Shown here piece after piece: positions 52,441-64,000 of a stretch of 64,000 nucleotides of DNA. The position numbers were made by a program, and so were the translations under genes. Origin of the DNA: Allodiplogaster sudhausi. Taxonomy: Eukaryota; Nematoda; Chromadorea; Rhabditida; Diplogasteridae. The notes below the pieces were generated by a model. The model was not told where the DNA came from and did not search any database. It saw only the letters and a program-made list of their open reading frames with translations. Position 1 is the stretch's first letter, and every line of letters starts with the position of its first letter. Location: the NCBI GenBank assembly GCA_945643635.1, contig CALZFC010000053.1, positions 62,001 to 126,000 on the forward strand, given 5' to 3'.

Positions 52441-52680
52441 TCACGGTCCATTTACTACGCTCGTGATGGTTGTCGAAGCATTCTAGCGAGTTCTCTTCTT
52501 TCGCGCCTCTCTCTCTGCTCTCCTCTCCTCTCTCTCTCCCACCCACTCTCTCTCTCTCACCCTCTCTCACTCTCTCACTCATCCATTTCTCTTCCGCCCC
52601 CGAGCCGAGGCGATCTTCGTCTCCTTGTCTGCGCTCTCTCTCCCCCTCAGCACGGGCTGAGTATCGACGCAACGCATTGG
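52441..52680 (+). promoter_or_regulatory. Probable 5' UTR exon and promoter region of rbm-26
   Basis: A pyrimidine-rich region with CTCTCT runs ends in ACGCATTG followed by GTGAGTTG, a strong donor, at 52,680/52,681. A TTCAG acceptor at about 53,423-53,427 lies 14 bases before the start codon. This predicts a roughly 745-bp first intron in the 5' UTR. The transcription start is not defined. Confidence 0.5.
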
Positions 52681-53441
52681 TGAGTTGATGCGTAGCGTAT
52701 TTTCGTATCCTCTGCCGCCATCCTTCCTTCACTCACCAAGCCAAGTTCTCGGTGTGTTTTTTCTCGCTTGTTTTTTATCTTCTCTTTTTCCCCCATTGCT
52801 TTCCCCAATTCTTTGCATTGTTTTATGCAATTGGCCTAATTCCCAAGCCGCTTTCTATCGATATCGATGTTCCTTAATTGGATTACGCTATAACGGGCTA
52901 GCTGTTGCGCAGTCGTCGTGACTTAATTTTTTTTTCAGTAAATCCCTTGCTCTTTCGCAACTTGGCAATGTAAAGAAGGGAAGAATTGTTCGAATAATCT
53001 CCGGCTTTTTCTTCGACTGCTGAAAAAAGCAAAGTTGATATTGTTCTGATAACTTGGCTATTTTACTCCCCTTTTTTGAAAAGGGAATCCGGGATTATTT
53101 CTCCTCTTTTGCTTTTTAGTTTCGATTTCTTCTTGAGTGTGCTTGCGTAATTCTCCGAGAGGAAGGAGGAAGCTTTTCTTATCTAAGTCTCCATCCACGA
53201 GCGCGAGTCCTAGTTTGCGAATGTGTCATTAATTTTCGTTTAATTTGTTCTTTGCCCACTTTGAGCGCTTATTCCTCGTTTTTCTTTCTTTCCAGTAATT
53301 CGTATGCATTGGAGTGTGTTTCGGCTGCGGATGTTCGCTTTCTCATTGCTCTTTTTCTCCTTTTAATTTACTTTTATTTCGATTTAGGAGCGTCACGACC
53401 GCGGTTAAACCTAGATAGGCCCTTCAGCGACCTCCATAGAC

Positions 53442-54198
53442 ATGGTGATCATCGAGTCGCAAGAGCATCTCTCGAACTGGCTCGCCAAGGAACTCACGCC
53501 AATGTCAGTTCATGGCTGTGGTCCATGCGTTTTCTTCATCCTATTGTATCCCTTGTCGAGTTTCTTGCTAAGAAAGCAAGTGAAGAAGATGTATTGCTCA
53601 TTTACTCGCAAAGATGATGCGTCTTGTGAGTTGGAAATGTCTGTGAACTCGTCAATTGGAGAAAGTTAAGTGAGCGAAAACCCCGGAGGCGAGAGAATCT
53701 TCCTTCTTTTCTCCAAATATATCATCAATACGAAGGTCCAAGCTATATTATCGGCATGGTTAATCATATTTCGGCAATGATCTTTGTTTTGCCGCTTTTT
53801 TCGCTTTATAATTCATCAATGACTAAAAGTCATGTTTTCTTCTTTGCGCCACCGGCTGCCCTTGGCCCGTATCAGCACGGAACACATTGATGGCTCTAGT
53901 CGGAGAGAGAGGAGTGGAGTGGTTAGGGAAAGAGGATTTTGTCGCCATCGCAACCGGTTCTTTCATTTGCTTGGAGAAGCATACACCAGCCTGTCCACCC
54001 TACACCACAGCTTGTGAGAGGAGGGGAACACCATGCGCAGACAGACATACAGTGGAGAAAGGCCAACGAACACCTCTCTACACCTGTCAACCCCCACTCT
54101 GGACCAGGGTCCACTCCCTGTTTATGGTTGAGCACGCATTCGCGTCATATTTCACTCTGGTTGTCAGCGTCTAATGTGCACTCTCTCTCCCTCTTCCT

Positions 54199-54238
<40 letters not shown>

Positions 54239-57200
54239 TCTCTCTCACACTCTCTAACTCTTCTTCCAAATTATCCTTCACATGTCTTTCAAACGCTTTG
54301 CCCCGTGTCAGTATAGTGACAATCACAACTCAACTTTGCGCTTCAGGAAAGTGATGGAAGAAAACAAAATAGAAAAAGGTTATATGGCATAATGGTAAGA
54401 AACCGTGATGTGGAAGAGTGTTTTATTTGCAACTTGTAATGTAAAAAAGGTCTCTTCAAGACTGGGCTAAAATTTTTAAAACATATAATAGCAGAATGAT
54501 TTTTTTTACATAACTAACTTCAGTTGCGACGCCGAGCCGGCTGCGCTTGCCAAGTACGTGCTGGCGCTGCTGCGCAAGCCGGAGAAGTCGGACGAACAGC
54601 TCCGCGAGATCTGCCTCACCCAGCTCGATGTCTTCCTCCAAGCAAGTCAGTTGGGGATCTCCAGCAGGGGAAAACGGGTTCCATCAGGCTGAAAAAGGGG
54701 GTGTATTGTACCAAATTGTTTTGCGAAGGCTGTTGTAATAAGTACGGAACAGAAGCGGTTTGAATCATACCGTATGACAATTGCGTTTATAAAAGTTGGT
54801 CACTGCCAGGTTATACGGTAGTTTGTAGTAGCTATCTAGGTAGTGGCGAAGTAACTCCTTGTGTATTCATTATCGAAGGTGTATATGATATATTTTAGGC
54901 GGTGAATTTAAAACATTCGCTGTTTGACAGAGGTTTTTTTTTAAACCTGCTTGGAGCGTTTGAGTTGGAAGTAGTTCCGGATCGAAAAGAATTATCTTTT
55001 GAAAGTGTATGGAGATAGTTGTGGACAAATAACCTTATCTACAATCTATTTCTTCTTCAGGGGGCCGGTGTGTAATAGAAAAGTGGAATTTGTTAATTGG
55101 AGAATTAATTAATTTGACAATCTCCCTGATTCAGGCACGAAGCGTTTTGTGGACCGCCTCTTCGAGTCGCTCTCGTCCCTCTCGTACATGCCAGCGCCCC
55201 CCGCGCCACCCCCTCAGCAGCCATCCGCGCATCCTACATCTGGCGCGGTTGCCACGTCGAAGGGAGACGGAGACGAGAAGACAAGCAGTGATAAGAAGAG
55301 AGGAGGAGAGACGGAGAGGGAGCGAGAGAAGGAGAGGGAAAGGGAGAAGGAGCGAGAGACGACGAGTAGGAAGCGAGGAGGAGAGGGCAAGGAGAAAGAG
55401 AATGTCAAGGAGGTGCGTGATTTTATGAATTTATCAAGATTTTATTCTTTTTTATACACGTTTTCTTTTAATCAGCAGTATTAATAAATTTATATTTTGG
55501 TAGCGATAATGTCTTCTTTAAAATAAGAAAGTGATTAATTCTATGATTTGCAAGTTATTACTACCGATTTGTTAGAATTGAAAGAAAATACATTTCATTT
55601 ACCATAAGTATAAAAGTAGTTTTTTTTTTCTTTCAGCGTGCCCCTTCTCCGCAGCGTGACGAGCGAAGACGGCCACTTCTGAGCGGCGCGAATGCTGCGG
55701 CTCTCGGCAGAAGAGATGAAGATGTTAGCGAGGAGACGTTTAGCAGAGCTCGCCCTCGTAGAGTGAATTTCCGTGCTACAGTATACCGGGTGCCAGCCCC
55801 CACACTGCATTTATAGAAACACCGCTCCTTTTCTTATGGTTCACTGAAAGGCAAAGATAGCCCTGTTAAGTCATATCATGGCACGATGACCTCTGATAAA
55901 TTACATTAATTTTGGTGTAGGAATTAGAAAGCTAGAAAGTGTCCTTGTCTTTCAGGGGCCGGCGATGTTTCAAAAGGTAGCGGCGTTAAGGGTGTTCGTT
56001 ACACTGGTATACCCAGCCAGCCTACTGTAGCACCGAAATTGAATTTTTGAGTATTGGTCAACCACTGAAGTAATTGCTTTTTCTTTTCAGAGCAGCTCGT
56101 CATCCCGCCGCGGCGGGATATCTCCCGGCACTGCGGCCAATTCAGGAGGAGGAGGGCAGTCCTCGGCTCCCGTCCAGCAGAACTCCCAGCGAGCGACCAG
56201 AAGACGCATCTCGCCACCACCGCCGGATAATAACAAGGTTTTTTTGTTTTAAATTTGTATTTAATTTTTATTTAATTTGTTAGTTAATTAGTTTTATTTC
56301 TTTTCTTTTTTAAATAGAACATAAAAGATTATTAAGATAGTGCCAATTTTGCTGAAATTATACTGATATGCGGAATTGACTTGGCCGACTACGGTATTAG
56401 TCGAGCAAAATATATTTGCTCCATTACTTATTTATTTGTGCTTTTTTTTGTTACTCTGAAATTTGAGAACAAAATTCAGCGCGAAGGAGGACGCGAGACT
56501 CGCTCTGACCGCCGCCGGCAGTCTCGTTCTCCGCAGCCAGGAGGACGCTCCCGAAGGGGCGCCGGCGGAAATGGAAGACGGTCACCAGCAGAGAGAGGAG
56601 GACATCGGAAGGTAAGGATGGAAGAGAAAGGGAGAAAGCGAGAGAGAGAGAGAGAAATGGTGGGCGAAGTGGGAATGGAGGAGAGATTTTAGAGATGCGG
56701 AAAAAATAACTGAATATCTTCATGGTGCTTGTAATCACCTTTTTTACAGTATTCCATTCTTTTCCTTGCAGGACCGCCGCAGCCGTAGTCGTTCGCCCCT
56801 GACTCAGGATCAAGAGCAGGAGAAGTCGAGTCGCCGTAGAGTAGTAATGACGGGAGGAAGGAGCACAGGGGGAGGGGCTGGAGAAGACTCCGACTCATCC
56901 GCCTCCCCACCGCCCGCCCAGAAGCGGTCCAAGAAGCACCAGCGGTGCTCGGACTTTGATTGTAAGCAGAATTTCTCTCTCCTTCCCTCCTCTTTCCCTC
57001 TCTCATCTCTCTCCCTATCTCCCTCTTTCATCCTTCCCCTCTCTCTACACTGTTTTCTCTCTTTCTTCGTTATCTCTTGCTCTCTCTCACCCCTTCTCTC
57101 TCTCTTTTACCTCTTCTCTCTCTCTCACTCCTTTCTCTCTCTCTGTCTCTCACTCCCTTCTCTCTTTCTCTTTCTCTCTCTCTCTCTGTCATCTCTCTCT

Positions 57201-58484
57201 CATATCTCTCTCTCTCTCTCTCCTTTTGCAGTGCGTGGAGTGTGCGTGCTGGCCGACCAGTGCCCTTACGACCACGGCCCGAATCCGGTGGTTGTCGATG
57301 ACACGACGCTCGAGAAGCTCGTCGGAAAGGTAACAGGGAAAGGGGGACATCGCAGGCAGCCAAAATTGGAAAAAATATACATTTCCGGCAAATAGCAGAC
57401 GATTCTCGCTTTGTCATATAACAAATTTACTGTTTTATATTTTTTTTTTAGCTAATCCTTCCCATACAAAAATGATTGTAGCATTTCCACGCAAGCACTT
57501 TAGAGATATTTTTCCTGCGTTTTGAGAGAAAAGCTATACCAAAAGCTACTAATGTAAGAAGAGACTCGGTATTCCTGATAGTTGTTTTAATCATCATTTA
57601 TTCGAAACGGGAATCTCTAAATCAGTCGATTCTTGTGTATAATTTCGGAAGAAAGACTAGAAGAATCCTTGCAGGGCATGCCCACTTCGCAGCCTCCGCC
57701 CACCTTCTCTCTGCCCCCTCCCGGCTACGCGCGCATGAATCCGCCACCACCAGGCGTCGACGCTGGCGGATACAATCCGGAAGCACCCGGCCTCTCGGCC
57801 ACCGACTTCTCGGTACGGGTAGTTTAGCCCAGAGTTGCAAAGATGACGACCAGGGTTTGATTCCGGACCCGGGCATATGTTATACGTTGTCGCGGGCATG
57901 ATAAAGGGTATTAGTATACCTCAAGAACAATCGGGCTGGGCTGCTGCCTTTCGTTTTGTTGTTTTCTCCATTTTTCCTTTTGTTTTGTATGGAGGTGCTT
58001 GCTATCTTCTCTGTTCTCCTTAATCTTCGCCGGCTTCTCATTAATCTAGGATATGATTTTTATAATGTAAACTTTCTCCACCTCTACAGCGAATCTCTAC
58101 AGGTGCCACCGCCTCCGCTTCCCGTTTCGATGGCAGGGGGAGCCGGTTGGGGTCGTCCGAATCCGTACGCAGCCAATCTCATGACTACCCAGGTATCGAG
58201 TGTGCAGCGTGGGAACCAAGGGGGCGGAGCTTAAAGTAGCAGGGATCTAAAGGGCGGAGCTAATTGCAGTGATCAAAGGGCTTTCCTTTATTACGAGCCA
58301 TTTCCTTATGCTTACAAGGCGATAAAAATGGGCAATCGCTTCGATTTGTAAACATTTGCTCTCGTCGTCCATCCTGATTGCTCTGTTTCTTTCATGACGT
58401 TGCTCTCAACTCCAACTACTTTTTTTCTTTCCGGCTCCATCCCGCATCCTATTCTCTCACTCTCTCTCTCTCACTCTCTCTCTC

Positions 58485-58515
<31 letters not shown>

Positions 58516-58699
58516 GTTTCTCTCTCTCTTTCTCTCTCCGTCTCTCTCTCTCTCTCTCTTTCACTCCCTTCTTTTCGCCCCCTACCTTGCACAATTCTCG
58601 CATTTCCGATCTGTGCTATTCGCTTCCCACTCTACGTGTCCCATCGATTGTGTTGGCTATTTCCGCTTCCCTGCTTCTTTCTTTATTTCTCTATCTTTT

Positions 58700-58766
<67 letters not shown>

Positions 58767-61413
58767 CTATCTCTTACTTTCTCTCTATCTCGCTCTCTCA
58801 ATCTGTTTCTCTTGTTACGTGCACTGCTCTCTCCCATAAAAAAAGAAAAGTTACCTATAATCAGGCTATGCCCCTTTTTTATAGGAAATTTGTATTAAAA
58901 AAAATAAATATGTGGGGAAAGTGAATGCTAGTTTGAGAATCTTCTATTGCTGTTACTTAGTTTGTGAAGACGCTGCAAAAATTTTTCTCTGTTTCTCTAT
59001 ATGGATATGGTCCAATTTTTTTGTGAATTATCTTAATATAGTACTAATACTTTAGCTTTATTAACATTACCAGGGGAGGTGGGCCAATACATGTGTTTAT
59101 GAATTAAAATTTATTTTATTTATTTCATTGAATTAGGATGTGACAAGTCATGGAGAGATACGAAAAGAATCAATGAATTGATCATTCTTGAGGTCTCCTA
59201 CGATCCGTCGGGCGGCATCCCCGTGGATCCCCAGGTCGGCGTGCCAGTGTCGGCTGGCAACTACACGGGCGGAGGCGCCATCCTGGCTCGAGGACGCGGC
59301 GGAATGAGGGGCAGAGGAAGAGGTGAGAGGGGCGGAGAAAAGAACGAAGGGAGAGAGAGAGGGGCGAGAGAGAGGGAGCAGAGAAAGAGGGGGTGAGGAG
59401 GTTTTTTGATAGATATTGACTGGGGGGATGGTTCAGGAAAAAATGTTTCTTTTTTGCGGATTTAAATGATAGCCGGTAACCGAGCAGTAAGTGTTCAATG
59501 GTATGGTTTTAAAAAAAAGTAACAGGTTTTTAGTATTTATATTTTTCGGCAAAAAAGAAGAATATGCGTTGAAATTCCATAATGATATTAAAGAAAAAAA
59601 TATATTATCGTACAGGCCGCGGCGGCTTCCATCCGTACGCGCGCGTGGACACTGGAGAGTGCGTCGCGGTGCCGGCTGGCAAGTTGCCCGACGCAGTGGC
59701 GGCCAGGACACTCATAGTCAAGAAGATACCGGCCGAGCTGAACACCATCGCCAAGCTCAACGAGCACTTTGGCCAGTTCGGCTCCATTGTCAACATGCAG
59801 GTGAGGGAGGGGGGACTTGGAGGAGTGCCAAGAAAACTTTGTTTTTGGTTCTGTTAAATATATACTAAAAAATTGATTGGCTAGCAGAAGAAACGTTTAC
59901 ATCAGCAGGTTTTGTTGCATTTCCAAAGAGGCTTCTTGATTAATGGTTGGCTGACTAAAAAAAAACAGTTCCCTGTAATATTAAGCAAATCACATTTCTG
60001 CCTTCATATAGTTGTTTATGCTTAAAGAGAACGTAATTTTCCAGGTTCACTACGAGAACTACTCCGACACGGCTCTGATCACTTTCGCCTCTCGCTTTGA
60101 AGCGACCAGCGCGTACAAGTCGACCGAGCCAATCTTCAACAACAGATTTATTCGTGTACGGATTAGTTTTCTACGCATTTTTCACATTCCTCTGGATGAT
60201 GGGAACCGTCTTGTATTTATTTTTTTGGTACTCTTCAGCTATTTGTACCCCAAAACCCCAAAATGTTTTTGGGAGTGGATAGCACGACCGTCCACGCCCG
60301 GTGCTCACTTTACCATATGTATTGAACCTTCTCAAAACGACGAAATCGTGTAAAATGAAAGTCATATTCGTGTTCGTCGTGCCAAAGAACCCCCTTAGCG
60401 AGATTTACAACGCGATCTGAACCAAAACTTATTTTCCACAAAACTTACTGTAACTTGTTTAAATGACATTATAATTAAAAATAAATGTTGTATTCGTGTT
60501 CCCAGTGCCAAACAACCCCCCAGAGCGAAGTTTCAGATAAAAAATTATTTTGAAAATTTTTGGGGTACAAATAGCTGAAGAGTACCATTTTTTTATATTT
60601 TTTTCCTTTAAAAGTGTTTGACAAGCTCGAGTGCAATATTTGAACGTGCCCCTTTAACTCAAATTGCAGGTGTTCTGGTACAGCGGCGACCTGACGGGCG
60701 CGGCGGCCGCAGCCTCGGCTCCCTCTCAGCCTCCCCTGCCCGGTCTCACGCGGACTGTCCTGGCTTCCGGGATTACGGTAGACACTCCTGGCTCGCCTGA
60801 CATTCCGATTGCCGCTGCACGCCCGCCGAGGTCGATTCCGGCAGGTTGGAATTTCGATTTTTATTCTCAAAGGCGAATGTTGATCTTCTTTTTAACTTCT
60901 CAAAAGGCGATTAATTTAAAAGGGAACGTGGTACACTTATTACATGTCTATTTTCCATAAATGAGAAGAAAAAAGTGTTTAACGATCACTTTTTCAAAGA
61001 ATTTCTTTAGGAGTTCACATAGTTTTTCCTCATTCTGTTTGAGTATAATTTTTTGAAAGTGAATTTAACATATTCAGCCCTTGAGCAGACCAAGTTCTGC
61101 AATCCGAAGCTCCTTGAAGAGGCGAAGAAGAAGGAAGCGGCAGCAATCGAGGCGAAGCAGGAGAAGGTTAACACTTTTTATGTTTAAATAAAAATATTAA
61201 AATTAAAATGGTATGTTTTAGTTAGATTTAACTAGTTATTTTATATTATTTAACTAGAGTTCTAACTTAAAACGAAGTCGTCCCCAAACAAATGAAACTT
61301 AATTTGTCCATGTATAGGAGAAACGTCTTCGCTTGGTTGATCTGCATCGTCGCAAAACCGGACTCGTGTCCATGCTGCACGAACAGCAGAAGGCTGTTGT
61401 TACCAAGGTCAAT

Positions 61414-61448
<35 letters not shown>

Positions 61449-63105
61449 GGCAGGGAAAGAGAGAGAAAGAAAGAGGGAAAGTTATGGCAGGGAAAGGTAA
61501 GGAATAGAGGGTTGAAGGTATGACGGAAATTGCTATGGACAGAGAGAATGTCCAAGGGAAAAAGGCAAGAACGAGAAATGGACAAAGACGACTATTGATT
61601 GAATGCGAGACTATGGAGACATAACGAAAGGGAAAGCAATTTTGCGGTCCTTTAGAAAGCTTGAGAAAAACAAGCTGAAGAATCTGACTGCCGATTGATT
61701 GCTTATACTAAAATTTAGTATCTTTATCAGGCCAAAGATTAATTAATATTCGCGAAATAAATTCATGTAAAGGATTCTGTTTTCAGCTGATGAAGGAGCC
61801 GGATACGGCGGTGAAGAAGCAGCTGAACAAGATGTACAAGGAACTGGAAGCGAAGCTGGTCGACGCCAAGAAAGAGGTTTATATATTTAAAGTTGGTATG
61901 TGAAGCAATAAAGAAAGTAATAGGGAATGTTCACAGTATTCTTTTTTCAGGTATTAATTTAGTTTAATTATTTTGAAACGCTCGTGCATTATTGTGAGGA
62001 GTGACAAACGAGTTTTAATGAAACTTTACGCTTCAGTTTGAAAATGTAAAAAAAAAGATGAGAGTAATTTGTTCAGGTCGCCGACCTCTCTGAGAAGCTG
62101 CTCGAGAAGAAGTCGCCACCGAAGGAAGAGGAAGAAGGCATTGAGAAGCGAGCCGTTGCTGTCTGCGGCTTCGAGCCTGAGGCTGAGCATGACGTTCGCT
62201 TTTATTTCTATTTCTTTTGTTTGTTTCTGTGGAATTAAAAAGAAGTGAAGAAAATGAGGTGAGATAGTGAGAGAATGCTTTATATTGATTGCGAAAATTT
62301 AAAAAAAAAACTATTTTATAGCAATAATTCTTCTCGTTATGGTTTTTTGTGAAATGTCGCAAGATGAAAAAGAAATTGCTGAAACTAAAACTTTTCCTCA
62401 ATTGTAGGTGATCGCTCTTCTGGAGACTTTTGGCACTGTGAATGAGACGCGCAAGAGTGAAGGAATCGACGGATTCGTCGTGGTCTACGAGAAGAGGGAC
62501 GACGCCGAGAAGGTTTTTGAGTCGTCAAATATGCCCATTTTTAACTAGTCCTTTTCCCACCTGGTTCACTATTTCTTCATTCAAGGTCATCTAACAGGAA
62601 ATGAGCTAGTGGAAAACCTTTTCTAATTTACGGCCTGTATTTTCATCTTCGATATTTTAGGCGGTCACTTCGGCGGCACAGCAGTACGCAGGGGCCGGTC
62701 TCTCTGTCCAGTGGGCCGAGCTTAGCAAGGCAGCAGGAACCGCGGAGACCGATGATCACGCGGACACGGCCACTGACGATGGGACTATCCGACTCGAGGT
62801 ATCGATTGCTCATATAGGAAACGGTGGGAGCGGGTTACAAAGGATCGTAATATATGGAATAAAGGGCCCTGAATGACCCAAACATGTAGAAGCTGGGATT
62901 CTAAAGCATGCGAATATTTTCTGTTCGCATGACCCTCTAATTATGAGAGTAAGCTCCTCCGGTTGTAATGTGTATCTATTTTGTTTCTTCTGAGTTATTC
63001 TTCTGTCGATTTATTAGTGATTATTTAACAGTTCTATTTTAGATGTGCTCGATATAATTTGATTGCTTTTTATTTCTTTTACTTTAGTCGGACGACGATG
63101 CCTAA
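53442..63105 (+). CDS. rbm-26: RNA-binding protein RBM26/27 orthologue
   Basis: Nuclear RNA-binding protein; mammalian RBM26/27 work with ZFC3H1 and MTR4 in exosome targeting of polyadenylated RNA. Coding exons: 53,442-53,503; 54,524-54,645; 55,135-55,412; 55,637-55,762; 56,091-56,237; 56,480-56,611; 56,772-56,961; 57,232-57,329; 57,675-57,812; 58,103-58,192; 59,193-59,322; 59,616-59,800; 60,045-60,155; 60,670-60,844; 61,078-61,166; 61,318-61,407; 61,787-61,876; 62,077-62,193; 62,408-62,512; 62,661-62,798; 63,088-63,105. They total 2631 nt (876 residues) with consistent phases. Domains: PWI-like N-terminus (MVIIESQEHLSNWLAKELTP, YVLALLRKPEKSDEQL), Arg/Ser/Glu-rich region, CCCH finger (CSDFD to DQCPYDH, spacing 8-5-3), Pro-rich part ending GGYNPEAPGL, RRM1 (ARTLIVKKIP, NNRFIRVFWYSGD), coiled coil, RRM2 (RAVAVCGFEPEAE). 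It ends SDDDA. Exon ends 4, 10 and 14 have alternatives. Confidence 0.92.
53504..54523 (+). other. rbm-26 intron 1
   Basis: About 1 kb with a CT microsatellite at 54,183-54,255. Open frames in it (for example 53,887-54,174) show no domain. The donor GTCAGT and acceptor CTTCAG fit the phase-2 joint that makes the isoleucine of ELTPICDAEP. Confidence 0.6.
55765..56041. mobile_element. Inverted-repeat element in rbm-26 intron 4
   Basis: The left end AATTTCCGTGCTACAGTA and right end TACTGTAGCACCGAAATT are imperfect inverted copies; TATACC and CCAGCC words follow inside both. The element starts at the exon 4 donor (GTGAATTTCC), so the insertion may supply that splice site. No coding capacity. Confidence 0.5.
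56966..57231 (+). repeat. CT-rich intron 7 of rbm-26
   Basis: Almost the whole intron is a (CT)n-rich tract, ending TCCTTTTGCAG at the exon that completes the CCCH finger. Confidence 0.9.
57820..57885 (+). other. tRNA-like (SINE-like) promoter boxes in rbm-26 intron 9
   Basis: TAGTTTAGCCCAGAGTT resembles an A box, and about 30 bases later GGGTTTGATTCCGGACCC resembles a T-arm/B box. No complete cloverleaf could be folded by eye, so a decayed tRNA-derived SINE head is more likely than a tRNA gene. Confidence 0.3.
58193..59192 (+). other. rbm-26 intron 10 with CT microsatellites
   Basis: A 1-kb intron with two (CT)n blocks (58,455-58,563 and 58,703-58,765) separated by 140 bp. Open frames in it are low-complexity artefacts. 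Its acceptor is a weak CTTGAG. Confidence 0.6.
61421..61450. repeat. GA microsatellite in rbm-26 intron 16
   Basis: (GA)n run shortly after the exon ending VVTK. Confidence 0.9.
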
Positions 63106-63214
63106 AATAGGCGGATGCTTCGACTTATCTTCGGCTCTTCTTCACCTCCACTTTCCATTCTTCTCATCTATCTCTGGTCTTCACTGTGTAAATGAAGAAC
63201 TTCTTCCTACGGCA

Positions 63215-63254
<40 letters not shown>

Positions 63255-64000
63255 ATATCTCATCATCCTTTCTCGCCATCATCACTCCAGGTGTCTCCGA
63301 CCGATTAAATATTCCAACATTTCGTAATTCCTACCTTTTGATAGAAATGTATTGTATTGTCCTTTTCTGGATTTGTTCTATTGTTCCTTGTTAAACAACA
63401 CTATCGATATATTGAAGTTTCTAAATTCTCCGGAAAACGCGTTAAATATTAAAGAAATACATCTCTTTGAATCATCCTAAATTTTTTTATATCTCTTAGC
63501 AACTAAGTCACATTGAAGTTGCTACTTTCGAAAGAAAGTCGAGTTATGCATTTTTTTCCTCCACATTTTCTGGCAGTGTCCGGAGTACTGTACTCTTTCC
63601 ATCGATTACTGTATCATTTGTCGTTGGATTTTCCCCTTCGCAGATTTCCTTTATATATCTCTTACTGTTCTGTTGTGAATTTTTGATTGAGAGCAAGAAG
63701 CAAAAAAAAAAGTATTCGCTCAGCTCTAATAAAAGAAGAAGTAGAAAAGAATTCGAAGAGGGCCACAAAAGAAAAGATGGAAGAAAAGATGCCCAAAGAG
63801 AAGGAATTTGTTAATTTTCAGCTTATAGCGGGTTGCGTGTTTTATCTATTGATACGGATTTTCTAGTCATATACATTGTCTATATTTATGTTACGAGTAA
63901 TAATGTTAACCTGATCTGTCTCAGCCCCCCTTTTGAAATCTTGTATCATGCTGTTTTGGACTGCTACTGTTTTATGTATTGTCTGATCGACATGGAAAGT
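63106..64000 (+). other. rbm-26 3' UTR and downstream flank
   Basis: Contains a CT microsatellite at about 63,218-63,250 and AT-rich sequence. An AATAAA polyadenylation signal candidate lies at 63,728-63,733. No further gene is seen before the window ends. Confidence 0.5.

Noticed and set aside
58378..58924. Long open frames of 150-176 codons in rbm-26 intron 10
   Set aside because: They are Leu/Ser low-complexity readings of CT repeats lying between two confirmed rbm-26 exons.

Overview
This is a eukaryotic window and almost certainly nematode. Introns are mostly short and end in TTTTCAG-type acceptors. It carries an MSP-domain (major sperm protein) fragment of the small nematode sperm-protein kind, BEL/Pao retroelement copies, a FER/FES-like SH2-kinase gene of a type expanded in nematodes, and a full rbm-26 (RBM26/27) gene. 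No bacterial, viral or rRNA locus was seen. Exon models are read by eye from splice signals and protein similarity, so ends are good to a few bases at best.

Left flank (1-3.4 kb): a minus-strand 4-coumarate-CoA-ligase-like acyl-CoA synthetase. It has one extra base in a C run, and I found no ATP-binding P-loop exon.

Rearranged hub (3.6-23.9 kb): a mosaic of duplicated blocks. A small unrecognised gene with its promoter sits in a 1.56-kb inverted duplication (4.63-6.20 and 7.17-8.73 kb). A 1.2-kb block carrying that promoter recurs in direct orientation (3.67-4.87 and 15.64-16.87 kb). An MSP-domain exon lies in a second inverted repeat centred near 15.04 kb. Two BEL/Pao copies face each other (8.73-14.27 kb minus, 16.87-23.86 kb plus). 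The BEL copies share the same stops and frameshift, so they are segmental duplicates of one dead element. They carry an unusual third ORF (coiled coil, basic region, zinc knuckles) downstream of integrase.

Tandem-unit region (24.4-41.3 kb): about seven diverged copies of a 1-1.7-kb unit of unknown function. Each has a CT microsatellite, a conserved exon-like core and a splice donor; two are followed by gag-like zinc-knuckle fragments. The first unit is interrupted by two related transposons only 49 bp apart. One is an autonomous-type Mutator-like (MULE) element with a multi-exon transposase (25,639-29,950). The other is a shorter relative without transposase (30,000-32,202). Both have terminal inverted repeats built from 42-bp minisatellite arrays, and both have 8-9-bp target-site duplications. 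A 444-bp hAT-type non-autonomous element lies at 35.6-36.0 kb.

Gene cluster (41.8-48.6 kb): four tandem minus-strand copies, plus one exon remnant, of a small gene family I do not recognise. Each has four coding exons, a hydrophobic N-terminus and conserved Cys motifs.

Right part (48.9-64 kb): a decayed SH2-tyrosine-kinase gene (in-frame stop, frameshifts, DFG lost, C-lobe missing) holding a 65-bp minisatellite, then rbm-26. The rbm-26 gene has 21 coding exons and about 876 codons: PWI-like N-terminus, CCCH finger, RRM, coiled coil, second RRM. It is intact in this reading and is the main housekeeping gene here.
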